A stretch of DNA of 64,000 nucleotides. Source: Dyadobacter jejuensis. GTDB lineage: Bacteria; Bacteroidota; Bacteroidia; Cytophagales; Spirosomataceae. The notes under the pieces are model-generated. The model saw nothing but the letters and a program-made list of their open reading frames with translations, searched no databases and was not told where the DNA came from. Where the stretch lies: NCBI RefSeq assembly GCF_003149085.1, contig NZ_QGDT01000017.1:39178-103177 (forward strand). The letters run 5' to 3'. Below, one piece after another: positions 26,205 to 34,401 of this stretch; position 1 is the first letter of the stretch, and every line of letters begins with the position of its first letter. Position numbers and translations under genes: made by a program.

Positions 26205-26849
26205 ATGAAATTTATCTTAAATGAAATAGAATCTTACTGTGAGTTACATTCGGACCCTGAAAGCGACTTGCTGAGCAAGTTAAACCGGAATACACAGGCC
26301 AATGTCCTGAACCCCCGGATGCTTTCAGGGCCCTTACAAGGAAGATTGCTCTCCCTATTTTCCGGAATGATAAACCCTAAAAGGATACTGGAAATAGGGA
26401 CTTATACCGGATACTCCGCCCTATGCTTGGCCGAGGGGCTCTCCGATGATGGTAAGTTAATTACCCTCGACATCAACGAAGAGCTGGAAACGATGGCTAG
26501 GAGTTACTTCGACGACTCCCCTTACAGCCAAAAGATCGATTATAGAATAGGGAATGCTCTGGATTTGATTCCAGAAATAGACGAGGTCTTTGATCTCGTA
26601 TTTATAGATGCCGACAAAATAAACTACCAGGCCTATTATGATTTATGCCTACCTAAGATGAGGCCGGGGGGGTACATCCTCGCCGACAATGTATTATGGA
26701 GCGGAAAGGTGGTAGAAAAGTTGAATAAAATTGATAAGGATACCCAGGCTTTATTAGATTTTAACAAAGCCATAACCGACGACAAACGGGTGTCCAACTT
26801 GCTCTTGCCCATTCGGGATGGATTGATGGTGATTCAAAAACACGCTTAA
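26205..26849 (+). CDS. Class I SAM-dependent O-methyltransferase (caffeoyl-CoA OMT-like)
   Basis: This 214-residue methyltransferase_3 family protein has SAM-binding motif I RILEIGTYTGYSALCLAEGL (LEIGTYTGYS), the acidic DINEELE, and the metal-binding FIDADKINYQ with DNVLWSGKV. These are features of divalent-cation-dependent catechol or caffeoyl-CoA O-methyltransferases. The substrate in bacteria is mostly unknown. It sits between the sugar-nucleotide genes and the lytic transglycosylase and is probably co-transcribed. Confidence 0.9.
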   Translation: MKFILNEIESYCELHSDPESDLLSKLNRNTQANVLNPRMLSGPLQGRLLSLFSGMINPKRILEIGTYTGYSALCLAEGLSDDGKLITLDINEELETMARSYFDDSPYSQKIDYRIGNALDLIPEIDEVFDLVFIDADKINYQAYYDLCLPKMRPGGYILADNVLWSGKVVEKLNKIDKDTQALLDFNKAITDDKRVSNLLLPIRDGLMVIQKHA

Positions 26850-26869
26850 ATACTGACAGCATTTCATTT

Positions 26870-29206
26870 ATGAGAATCAAACTAAAAAAATATAACAGCA
26901 CCAATGGTTTTCTATTGGCCCTACTCATGTTAATAATGACTGGGGTACGTGCGCAGGATTTCCCTAAAGTGCCCGATCATGTCAACTTCGGAGGCATCAA
27001 TGTGAAGTTCGATAAGGGGGCTCAAAGGATCATTGAGCAGGACATTAAGAGCCTGATGGGTAACCAAAAGTTTTGGGAAGAGAAAATGGATAGGGCCATT
27101 CTCTATTTTCCAATCGTAGAGGGCATCTTAATGGATGAAGAAGTACCCATCGATTTTAAATACTTGGCGGCACAAGAAAGTTCCTTCAAGCCCGATGTAG
27201 TCTCTAGCTCGAAAGCAGTAGGTTTTTGGCAATTCAAAGCCGAAACGGCTATAGAAATGAACCTCAGGGTGGATAATGAAGTGGATGAGAGGAAAAATAT
27301 TTCTTCGTCGACCCACGGAGCCGCTTGGTACCTTAAGAAGAATAACCAACAGTTTAACAACTGGGTAGCCACCCTATATTCCTATTATCTAGGAGCCGGA
27401 GCAGTCAAAAAAATAGTGCCTTCTAACTGGGCCTATGCTAGGGAGGTTTCGCTGACCAACAAGACTGATCGCTACGTGCTTCGCTTTTTTGCACATAAGA
27501 TTGCCCTTGAAGCGGGGATTGAGCGTTATCGCTCCAAGAATAAACTCGTTTTGCTAGAATCGGATTTTGGAAAGGGGAGGTCTTACGCCGATATCGCTCA
27601 AACGCTAGGCATCAATCGGCAAGAATTACAAGAATATAACCGCTGGTTCGTAGGCGAAAGGGTTCCTGATGATCGGGAATATCTATTGACAATCCCCGTA
27701 TCGGTCGACCACGTAGTGGCAGTGAGAGAAAAACTTTCTATGCCGGCCATAGCCGCCACGGTACCTGTGGCGAGGCAGTCAGGGGCTAGTGGATATCCCA
27801 TCCTGAAGCCCTCCAATGTGCAGCCTAAAGGCAGTAGTCACGAATTTTATGAGATTAACGGATTGGCGGGTATTTTGGCTAAGCCTGGAGATACCCCAAA
27901 GTCTTTGGCGAAGGCCGGAAAGTTGAGTATTTCAAAGTTTATGAAGGCCAACGACCTGGTGCGCGACATGCCCATTATACCCGGTAATGTGTATTATTTG
28001 GCTAAAAAGCGTAAGCAAGCTTCCGTGCCTTTTCATGTGGCAGAGCCAGGAGATACCTGGCAGGCGATTTCCCAGCAATATGCTATAAGACTGGTGAACT
28101 TGCTGAAAAATAACCGTACGATTAGTCGCAATTATCCCATTCAGACGGGGCAGAAGCTTTATTTGAACCGTAAACGACCTAGGAAAGAACCCATCGAGAT
28201 AGTGCCAGTGGCGCCTCCTACGCCGATGGCCCCCCCGGCACCTATGGTGACTGAAGCCGCAAAGGAAACAGAGCCTGCCACTAACGATATTCCAAGCAAT
28301 TCTTCGGAAAGGAAGAAATATGCCCCTGTGTTGGTAGAAAGTAAACCGATGGAGCCCACTCCAGCGGTAGAGGTAGAAAAACCAGCGGTGGTAGTAGCTG
28401 CCGAAATTAAAAAACCGACACCCTCTACACCTACTACGAGCCAAGTGAATGACCGTGTCGTGATTATTAGTCAGGACGATAACGATTCCGAAAATACTCA
28501 GGTAGGCAAGAATACCATAAGTACAGAGCGGCCAAAAGAGGTAGCTAGCAATGGGTTCGAATCGGAGCAGACTCGTGTAGCCTCAAAACCCTCAGGAGTC
28601 AAAAAGGCACAAAGCCATATTGTTAGTTCGGGGGAGACTTACTTTAGCATTGCCCGGATGTACGACTTATCCGTGACTAAGCTATTGGCCCTCAACAACC
28701 GGTCGATAGATACCTCATTGCTGTCGGGCGATGAACTTATTGTGGAAGGTACTGGGTCGGTAGCCGCTACCCCGAGCACAGCGGAAGTTGCCGTCCCCAA
28801 AAAGGCACCCGTGGTTAATAGTCCCGTGGAGCCCAAAAAGGTAGTTCCTAAGCCTAGCATCGAGAATAAATCTGTAGCCCAATACCACACGGTAGAGTCG
28901 GGCCAAACCTACTATAGCATTTCTAAGTTACATGGGCTTACGGTCAATGAACTACTTGGATTGAATGCTTTGTCGGTAAACGATAAGTTAGCCGTTGGGC
29001 AGCGGTTGATCGTTAGAAAGGGCCAGGCAGCGGTGTCGGCTGCACCTGCAGCCAGCGAAGCTCCGGGATATCACGTGGTGCGGTCGGGTGAAACGCTATT
29101 TTCTATTGCCAGGCGTTATAACATGACAGTCGACCAAGTGAAAAGATTGAATAATATGTCAAGCAATACGGTTCTTGTCGACCAGAAATTAAAAATTGCC
29201 CAATAA
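26870..29206 (+). CDS. mltD: Membrane-bound lytic transglycosylase with multiple LysM domains
   Basis: The 778-residue exported protein has a signal peptide (about residues 12-28) and an SLT domain at about 70-230, with catalytic Glu103 in LAAQESSFKP and AVGFWQFKAET. Several LysM peptidoglycan-binding repeats follow: one weak (about 325-375), then clear ones near 385-430, 585-630, 675-720 and 735-778, each with a SGxTxxSIA-type start. Pro/Val/Lys-rich linkers separate them. It cleaves glycan strands to form 1,6-anhydromuramyl ends. The repeat number and long linkers exceed Escherichia coli MltD (two LysM). Confidence 0.93.
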   Translation: MRIKLKKYNSTNGFLLALLMLIMTGVRAQDFPKVPDHVNFGGINVKFDKGAQRIIEQDIKSLMGNQKFWEEKMDRAILYFPIVEGILMDEEVPIDFKYLAAQESSFKPDVVSSSKAVGFWQFKAETAIEMNLRVDNEVDERKNISSSTHGAAWYLKKNNQQFNNWVATLYSYYLGAGAVKKIVPSNWAYAREVSLTNKTDRYVLRFFAHKIALEAGIERYRSKNKLVLLESDFGKGRSYADIAQTLGINRQELQEYNRWFVGERVPDDREYLLTIPVSVDHVVAVREKLSMPAIAATVPVARQSGASGYPILKPSNVQPKGSSHEFYEINGLAGILAKPGDTPKSLAKAGKLSISKFMKANDLVRDMPIIPGNVYYLAKKRKQASVPFHVAEPGDTWQAISQQYAIRLVNLLKNNRTISRNYPIQTGQKLYLNRKRPRKEPIEIVPVAPPTPMAPPAPMVTEAAKETEPATNDIPSNSSERKKYAPVLVESKPMEPTPAVEVEKPAVVVAAEIKKPTPSTPTTSQVNDRVVIISQDDNDSENTQVGKNTISTERPKEVASNGFESEQTRVASKPSGVKKAQSHIVSSGETYFSIARMYDLSVTKLLALNNRSIDTSLLSGDELIVEGTGSVAATPSTAEVAVPKKAPVVNSPVEPKKVVPKPSIENKSVAQYHTVESGQTYYSISKLHGLTVNELLGLNALSVNDKLAVGQRLIVRKGQAAVSAAPAASEAPGYHVVRSGETLFSIARRYNMTVDQVKRLNNMSSNTVLVDQKLKIAQ

Positions 29207-29214
29207 ACGGATCC

Positions 29215-29802
29215 ATGATACTAATTGAGAATACCTGCATCAGCGACGATATAGAAGATCAACTCTTTGTATGTGACTTAGAAAAGTGCAAAGGAGCTTG
29301 CTGTGTGGAAGGAGATTCCGGTGCTCCTTTGGATGAGGACGAACTGGCCATACTGGATGAAATATATCCGGCTGTGGAGCCGTATCTGACTGAAAAAGGA
29401 AAGGCTGTTATCAAAAAAGAAGGAACATTCACCACCGATTGGGAGGGAGACTATGTGACTCCCGTTATCGACGGGAAAGAGTGTGCCTATGCCCTGTACG
29501 ACGAGAAGGGGATTTTAAAATGTGGGATTGAACAGGCATATATTGATGGTAAAACGACCTATAAAAAACCCCTGTCATGCCATTTGTATCCGATCCGTGT
29601 CACGAAGTACGACCAGTACCATGCGCTGAATTACGACCGTTGGAGCATCTGTAGCCCCGCTTGCTCCTTGGGGTCTGAACTTGGCGTGCCAGTTTATAAA
29701 TTTCTTAAAGCCCCGCTCATTCGGGCTTATGGCGATGACTGGTATCGTCAGTTAAGCGAAGAGATTCAAGAGCGGCAACAAGCTAAGGATGGTCAAAAGT
29801 GA
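29215..29802 (+). CDS. DUF3109 family cysteine-rich protein
   Basis: The 195-residue cytoplasmic protein belongs to DUF3109 (UPF0153-like). It has an N-terminal cysteine cluster CDLEKCKGACC (Cys20, 25, 29, 30) and more cysteines in GKECAYALY, LKCGIEQ, LSCHLYPI and SICSPACSLG, suggesting a metal or iron-sulfur site. Function is unknown in the family. It starts 8 bp after mltD and overlaps the alkyltransferase-like gene by 14 bp, so the three are translationally linked. Confidence 0.85.
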   Translation: MILIENTCISDDIEDQLFVCDLEKCKGACCVEGDSGAPLDEDELAILDEIYPAVEPYLTEKGKAVIKKEGTFTTDWEGDYVTPVIDGKECAYALYDEKGILKCGIEQAYIDGKTTYKKPLSCHLYPIRVTKYDQYHALNYDRWSICSPACSLGSELGVPVYKFLKAPLIRAYGDDWYRQLSEEIQERQQAKDGQK

Positions 29803-30118
29803 TTTTTTTGAGGATGTCTATGCCGTTGTAAAGCTGATACCTGCCGGGCGTGTAACTTCCTATGGAGCCATTTCCAGCTATCTGGGGGCCAAGCAAGGCG
29901 CCAGAATGGTGGGTTGGGCCTTGGGGCATAGCCATTCGGCAGGGGATATTCCGGCCCATAGAGTACTGAATAGGGACGGCCGACTCACCGGTAAGCTGCA
30001 GTTCACTACCCCCACGCTGATGGAGGAACGGCTAGGCGCAGAGGGTGTGGCGGTAGTAAATGACCGGGTAGTGGAGTGGAATAAATTATTTTGGGATCCT
30101 ATGTTGGAATTGCTTTAA
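29789..30118 (+). CDS. Alkyltransferase-like protein (ATL), MGMT family without the active cysteine
   Basis: The 109-residue protein has the DNA-binding fold of O6-alkylguanine alkyltransferases (VKLIPAGRVTSYGAIS, GARMVGWALGHS) but reads IPAHRV (residues 54-59) where true enzymes have PCHRV. The alkyl-accepting cysteine is thus alanine at position 56. ATL proteins bind O6-alkylguanine and hand the lesion to nucleotide excision repair. Its length equals other ATLs (about 100-110 residues). It overlaps the DUF3109 gene by 14 bp and ends before a hairpin terminator. Confidence 0.92.
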   Translation: MVKSDFFEDVYAVVKLIPAGRVTSYGAISSYLGAKQGARMVGWALGHSHSAGDIPAHRVLNRDGRLTGKLQFTTPTLMEERLGAEGVAVVNDRVVEWNKLFWDPMLELL

Positions 30119-30125
30119 AACTTAA

Positions 30126-30172
30126 AATCGGTCAGGGTTTATCCTCAAATGGATGGTAGGCCCTGACCGATT
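30126..30172. terminator. Hairpin terminator between convergent genes
   Basis: The 12-base arms AATCGGTCAGGG (30126-30137) and CCCTGACCGATT (30161-30172) are perfect complements. The T-rich tail is better on the minus strand (TTTTAAGTTTT), which would end the lipoprotein gene; on the plus side only TTCTCTT follows. Confidence 0.65.
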
Positions 30173-30180
30173 CTCTTCAA

Positions 30181-30753
30181 TCATATTTTTTTGGTACCGC
30201 CACTCTCATTGGCAATCTTCTGAATCATCGGGAGTTTCTCTGCAGGGATTAAGTTTTTATAATCCCAGAAGGCCGAAACACATACAATTTTCCAGCGCCC
30301 ATCTATTTTTTCCATCAGACGAACTTCCTTACTATGATGGAAGTTTTTTTCATTCTGATCACTATTAAACTGATCCCAAGTGAGGTAGGCTACCTGACTG
30401 CCGTAAAACTTGAATTGCATATTTTTTCTTTCTACAATAGGATGGCTCGAAAGGGGCTCGGGATTTTCTTCGATGTATTTGCCGATATGTTTGTTGATAT
30501 CCTCCCAGCCTACGTTAGAGTCGAAAGTGCCGTCGTCGTTACTCCAGGCCTGAAAGGCGTATTCTGTTTGGGCGAAATTAGACTTCCAAGCTTCATAATC
30601 TCGGGCAAAGAAGGCCGCGGTCTCATTGGCTATTACCTCGCGGATGGCCTGCTTTTCGGCCTCCATGGTTTTTTCACTTTTATTAGGGTCTTTACTCTGG
30701 CCACAAGACCAAAACAATAGCGCGATAATAAAGAATAATGGATAAGTTCTCAT
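30181..30753 (-). CDS. Lipoprotein with NTF2/SnoaL-like fold
   Basis: The 190-residue product has a lipoprotein signal ending FWSC (Cys17). The mature part resembles DUF4440/SnoaL-like NTF2 proteins: EKQAIREVIANETAAFFARDYEAWKSNFA is the first helix pair, and the strand DGRWKIVCVSAFWDY is typical of the end. These folds bind small ligands or act as accessory domains, with no general activity. It is a single gene convergent with the ATL gene. Confidence 0.75.
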   Translation of the reverse strand: MRTYPLFFIIALLFWSCGQSKDPNKSEKTMEAEKQAIREVIANETAAFFARDYEAWKSNFAQTEYAFQAWSNDDGTFDSNVGWEDINKHIGKYIEENPEPLSSHPIVERKNMQFKFYGSQVAYLTWDQFNSDQNEKNFHHSKEVRLMEKIDGRWKIVCVSAFWDYKNLIPAEKLPMIQKIANESGGTKKI

Positions 30754-30980
30754 GTCGTAATAAGTTAGTTTGTGAAGATTACTTTCAAAACACCACTTTA
30801 GGTACGCATACTAGATGAAATTCGTTTTGGTTATTAAATTTAGGAGTAAGTTAACAAAATTTTGGAGTAAATCAAGTAAAGTATCCTTGTTTTGGCCAGG
30901 AAGCCAACAATTATATTATCCGCACCATGGGGGCGAACTTTCTAGGAGCCCTTACTTTGTAAGAGGAAGCTAGTATTATT

Positions 30981-31012
30981 CAAAGAACCCCACAGGGTGA
31001 TGGGATTCTTTG
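30981..31012 (-). terminator. Probable terminator of the sodium symporter gene
   Basis: The arms CAAAGAACCCCA (30981-30992) and TGGGATTCTTTG (31001-31012) pair with one wobble on the minus strand. They lie 14 bp past the symporter stop. The tail is only moderately T-rich. Confidence 0.45.
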
Positions 31013-31025
31013 GGAGAAGGTTGAA

Positions 31026-32510
31026 TTAGATTTGGGATCTTCCAGTACTCATGGCCATATCCCGCTTGTTGCCTTTTTTACCCAGGAATAGTAAGCCTAT
31101 AAAAGTGAGCATCCCATTGATGATAAGTCTTTCGAATCCGATCTTATATCCATTAAAAATTTCTGCAGAATAACTATTCAATATATAGGTGATTATCGGC
31201 GCTATTACACAAATCAGAGGTACCCAGCGGTCGATGACGGGGCGCTTCATAAAGGCCCCAAAGGCGAATAAACCGAGTAGGGGCCCATAGGTATAGCCCG
31301 CCAAATCGAAAATGGCCGTGATGACTTCTTTATTATTCATTTTGCTGAACACCAGAATTACCAGGTAAAACAATACTGAAAAGCCTATATGAACCCAGAA
31401 TTTGATTTTTGAGCGCTTTTCTTCTGGCTTCGCTTCTATATTCATAAAATCGATACAGAATGCCGTGGTCAGGGCGGTTAGGGCGGAGTCGGAGCTGGCA
31501 TAGGTAGCCGCCGTAATACCTAATAAAAAGGTGACACCCACTAGGAGTCCTAGGTGGTTGAGGGCCAACATGGGGTAAAAATCATCTGTTTTGGCCAAGA
31601 CCGGAATGCCCTTGGACTCGGCATAAACGTAGAGTAAAGCGCCTAATGATAGGAATAGGAAATTGACTACCACCAATACCGCGGTAAACCAAAACATGTT
31701 TTTTTGAGCCTCTCCAATGTTCTTACAGGTCAGATTTTTTTGCATTAAATCTTGGTCTAGCCCCGTCATGACGATGGCGATAAAAGCCCCAGCCAAGAAC
31801 TGCTTAAAGAAGTTTTTGGGGTCGTTGGCGTCCCAGTAGAAGATCTTAGAGTAGCCACTGTTCTGAACCGTATCCCAAATAGCCGTTGGACCGTCCAGAT
31901 TCAACTCTTGAGAAACCAAAACGATAGTCAATATAACGGCAGTAATTAAGAAAAAGGTCTGAAGGGTATCGGTGATAATAATGGTTTTAACCCCACCTTT
32001 AAAAGTATAGACCCAGATAAGAAATATGGTGATGGCCACAGAAATTTCGAAGGGTACTCCCAACGGTTTAAAAAGGGCCAATTGGAGTACTTGAGCGGCC
32101 ACATAAAGCCGAACTGCTGAGCCCAAGGTACGGGAGAGCAAGAAGAATGCGGAGCCTGTTTTGTAAGACCAAAAACCAAAACGTTTTTCTAAAAAGGAAT
32201 ATATAGAAATCAGATTGAGGCGGTAGTACAGGGGCATCAGGACGGTGCCGATTACCAAATAGCCTATTATGTATCCTAGGACTACCTGAAAATAAGAAAA
32301 CTGTATATTAGCCACCGACCCTGGGACCGAGATAAAGGTAACCCCCGACAAGGACGTTCCGATCATTCCGAAGGCTACCAAATACCAGGGCGACTGGCGG
32401 TTGGCAGTAAAGAAGGTATTGGTGTCCGCCCCTTTGGAAGTGAAAATTGAAATGGCAATGAGCATTCCAAAATATACGACGAGTATAAGCAAAGCAATAA
32501 GCGGATTCAT
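31026..32510 (-). CDS. Sodium:solute symporter (SSS family)
   Basis: This 494-residue inner-membrane protein has about 13 predicted helices. Typical SSS stretches are GTSLSGVTFISVPGSVA near the N-terminus and ITAATYASSDSALTALTTAFCIDF (here ATYASSDSALTALTTAF), carrying sodium-site serines and threonines. The substrate (sugar, sialic acid, amino acid or other) cannot be read from sequence. It is a lone gene, divergent from clpS, with a hairpin at its 3' end. Confidence 0.92.
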   Translation of the reverse strand: MNPLIALLILVVYFGMLIAISIFTSKGADTNTFFTANRQSPWYLVAFGMIGTSLSGVTFISVPGSVANIQFSYFQVVLGYIIGYLVIGTVLMPLYYRLNLISIYSFLEKRFGFWSYKTGSAFFLLSRTLGSAVRLYVAAQVLQLALFKPLGVPFEISVAITIFLIWVYTFKGGVKTIIITDTLQTFFLITAVILTIVLVSQELNLDGPTAIWDTVQNSGYSKIFYWDANDPKNFFKQFLAGAFIAIVMTGLDQDLMQKNLTCKNIGEAQKNMFWFTAVLVVVNFLFLSLGALLYVYAESKGIPVLAKTDDFYPMLALNHLGLLVGVTFLLGITAATYASSDSALTALTTAFCIDFMNIEAKPEEKRSKIKFWVHIGFSVLFYLVILVFSKMNNKEVITAIFDLAGYTYGPLLGLFAFGAFMKRPVIDRWVPLICVIAPIITYILNSYSAEIFNGYKIGFERLIINGMLTFIGLLFLGKKGNKRDMAMSTGRSQI

Positions 32511-32588
32511 TGAAAGCGGGTTATTAGTAGTGAATTAAGAATAAATTAAAAGATACCTCTTGTCCTTCTGATAGTCTGGGTTTTTCAT

Positions 32589-32596
32589 TATTTTTG
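32589..32596 (+). promoter_or_regulatory. Candidate -7 box for clpS-recR
   Basis: TATTTTTG fits TAnnTTTG exactly and lies 25 bp before the clpS ATG, a distance that would leave a short leader. No exact TTTG is visible in the -33 region. Confidence 0.4.
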
Positions 32597-32621
32597 CTAA
32601 TCAAACAGAAATTTAGTTGTT

Positions 32622-32897
32622 ATGCAAATAGATATAGAGACAGACGAACAAATTCTGGAAGATACAGTAGCTGTCGATATGCTCAAACTCGTCATTTATA
32701 ATGACGATGTAAACACTTTTGATTGGGTGATAGACACCTTGATGGAGGTGTGTGGGCATACGAGCGAACAAGCCGAACAATGCACCATTATCATTCACTA
32801 CAAAGGGAAGTGCAGTGTGAAAGAGGGAGAGTTCGGGGAGCTACTGCCTATGCGCAATTCAATTTGCGAGCGTGGAATTTCTGCCGAAATCCACTGA
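32622..32897 (+). CDS. clpS: ATP-dependent Clp protease adaptor ClpS
   Basis: The 91-residue protein has the ClpS core: LVIYNDDVNTFDWVIDTLMEVCGHTSEQAEQ (NDDVNTFDWV is the N-degron pocket edge) and IIIHYKGKCSVKEG. ClpS delivers proteins with bulky N-terminal residues to ClpAP or ClpCP in the cytoplasm. The N-terminal extension is short, as usual. recR follows after 29 bp. No Clp ATPase gene is in the window. Confidence 0.9.
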   Translation: MQIDIETDEQILEDTVAVDMLKLVIYNDDVNTFDWVIDTLMEVCGHTSEQAEQCTIIIHYKGKCSVKEGEFGELLPMRNSICERGISAEIH

Positions 32898-32926
32898 TCT
32901 TTCTTCCATATTTTTAATACTTCTAC

Positions 32927-33541
32927 ATGAATTATCCCTCACGTCTTATTGAGGAAGCTGTAAATGAAATATCCCGTCTGCCAGGTATAGGTAAGAAGAC
33001 GGCCTTAAGATTAGCGTTACATTTGCTGAAACGAGATCAGGCCCAGACTTTACAACTGTCTGAAGCCTTGGTCAAAATGCGCTCTCAGACAACTTATTGT
33101 AGGCAATGTCATAATATTGCAGACGCAGAGCTGTGCAATATTTGCAATAACCCCAACCGAGACCAGCATATTATCTGCGTGGTGGTGGATACGCGCGATG
33201 TGTTGGCCATAGAAGCAACTAGTCAATTCAAAGGGCTATACCATGTGTTGGGAGGGATTATCTCCCCTATGGAGGGGGTTGGCCCCGCCGACCTGAACAT
33301 CGATTCCCTGATGCAGCGGCTCGAAGGCCAGCAGTCTGGAGAGTCGGTAGAAGAGATCATTTTGGCTTTAAGCCCTACCATGGAGGGAGATACGACCGCC
33401 TTTTATTTACAGAAGAAAGTGAAAACATTCGGTATAAGAGTCAGTACCATCGCTAGGGGAGTCCCTATTGGTGGGGACTTGGAATATGCCGATGAAATTA
33501 CCCTGGGAAGGAGTATAGTAAGCCGTGTGGCTTATGATTGA
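32927..33541 (+). CDS. recR: Recombination mediator RecR
   Basis: The 204-residue RecFOR-pathway protein helps load RecA on gapped DNA. It shows the N-terminal helix-hairpin-helix (ISRLPGIGKKTALRLALHLL), the zinc finger CRQCHNIADAELCNIC, a Toprim domain (ICVVVDTRDVLAIE, LALSPTMEGDTTA) and the C-terminal VSTIARGVPIGGDLEYADE. All parts and the length are typical. It lies between clpS and the superoxide dismutase gene on the same strand. Confidence 0.98.
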   Translation: MNYPSRLIEEAVNEISRLPGIGKKTALRLALHLLKRDQAQTLQLSEALVKMRSQTTYCRQCHNIADAELCNICNNPNRDQHIICVVVDTRDVLAIEATSQFKGLYHVLGGIISPMEGVGPADLNIDSLMQRLEGQQSGESVEEIILALSPTMEGDTTAFYLQKKVKTFGIRVSTIARGVPIGGDLEYADEITLGRSIVSRVAYD

Positions 33542-33558
33542 ACAATTAAACTTAACCT

Positions 33559-34287
33559 ATGAAAGTAATGATGAATAGAAAGGAATTTTTACGTGCGATG
33601 GCTTTAGGAACAGCCGGAGTCGCTACTATAGCCGATCAAGTATTTGCTGCTGAGCAAACCCCGGGTTTGGTACTGGAGAAGGCTCCTTTTAAGCAAGCGC
33701 CACTTTCTTATGGATTTGCCGACCTAGAGCCTAGCATCGACAAAATGACCATGGAAATCCATTATGGCAAGCACCATGCCGGGTATGTTAAGAACTTGAA
33801 TGCGGCAGTAGCCGGAACTCCTTACGAGAAAAAAAGCCTCGAAGATATACTAAAGTCGATCAGCAAAGCACCTGTAGCTATTCGTAACAATGGAGGAGGG
33901 CACTGGAACCATAGCTTCTTTTGGGAAATAATGGCCCCTGGTAAAGGTGGAGCGCCTCAAGGTGCCGTTGCCGATGCTATTAAAGGTCAATTTGGCTCTT
34001 TCGAAAAATTGCAGGAGGAATTCAATAAAGCGGCAGGAACTCGTTTTGGTTCTGGATGGGCCTGGTTGGTAGCCAATAAAGGAAAGCTGACCGTAACCTC
34101 TACCCCTAACCAAGATAATCCCTTGATGGATATCAGCGAAGTGAAAGGAACCCCTATTTTGGGAATCGATGTTTGGGAGCATGCCTACTACCTACATTAC
34201 CAAAACAAGCGTGCCGATTATGTAAAGGCATTCTGGGACCTGGTCAATTGGGATAAAGTAGCTCAGCATCTGAAGAGTGCTAAATAA
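33559..34287 (+). CDS. Exported Fe/Mn superoxide dismutase
   Basis: The 242-residue protein has an N-terminal export leader of about 30 residues (NRKEFLRAMALGTAG..ADQVFA), Tat-like but with Arg-Lys in place of twin arginine, then a complete Fe/Mn SOD. Metal ligands are His68 (HYGKHH), His118 (GGHWNHSFFW), Asp204 and His208 (GIDVWEHAYY). GGGHWNH is more common in Mn or cambialistic forms. It converts superoxide to peroxide and oxygen, here probably in the periplasm. The start may also be the ATG four codons later. It follows recR by 17 bp. Confidence 0.93.
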   Translation: MKVMMNRKEFLRAMALGTAGVATIADQVFAAEQTPGLVLEKAPFKQAPLSYGFADLEPSIDKMTMEIHYGKHHAGYVKNLNAAVAGTPYEKKSLEDILKSISKAPVAIRNNGGGHWNHSFFWEIMAPGKGGAPQGAVADAIKGQFGSFEKLQEEFNKAAGTRFGSGWAWLVANKGKLTVTSTPNQDNPLMDISEVKGTPILGIDVWEHAYYLHYQNKRADYVKAFWDLVNWDKVAQHLKSAK

Positions 34288-34307
34288 GCGTTGAAATATA
34301 TCGGAAC

Positions 34308-34339
34308 ATGCCTCAATTTACGCTGGTAAATTGGGGCAT
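34308..34339 (+). terminator. Terminator after the superoxide dismutase gene
   Basis: The 14-base arms ATGCCTCAATTTAC (34308-34321) and GTAAATTGGGGCAT (34326-34339) pair with a single wobble around a four-base loop, followed by TTCTATAT. It lies 20 bp past the stop. Confidence 0.6.
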
Positions 34340-34401
34340 TTCTATATAGTATGAGCCAGAATAAATATGCGTATTTCCAATTTTTCGTAGCGTAATGTAT
34401 A

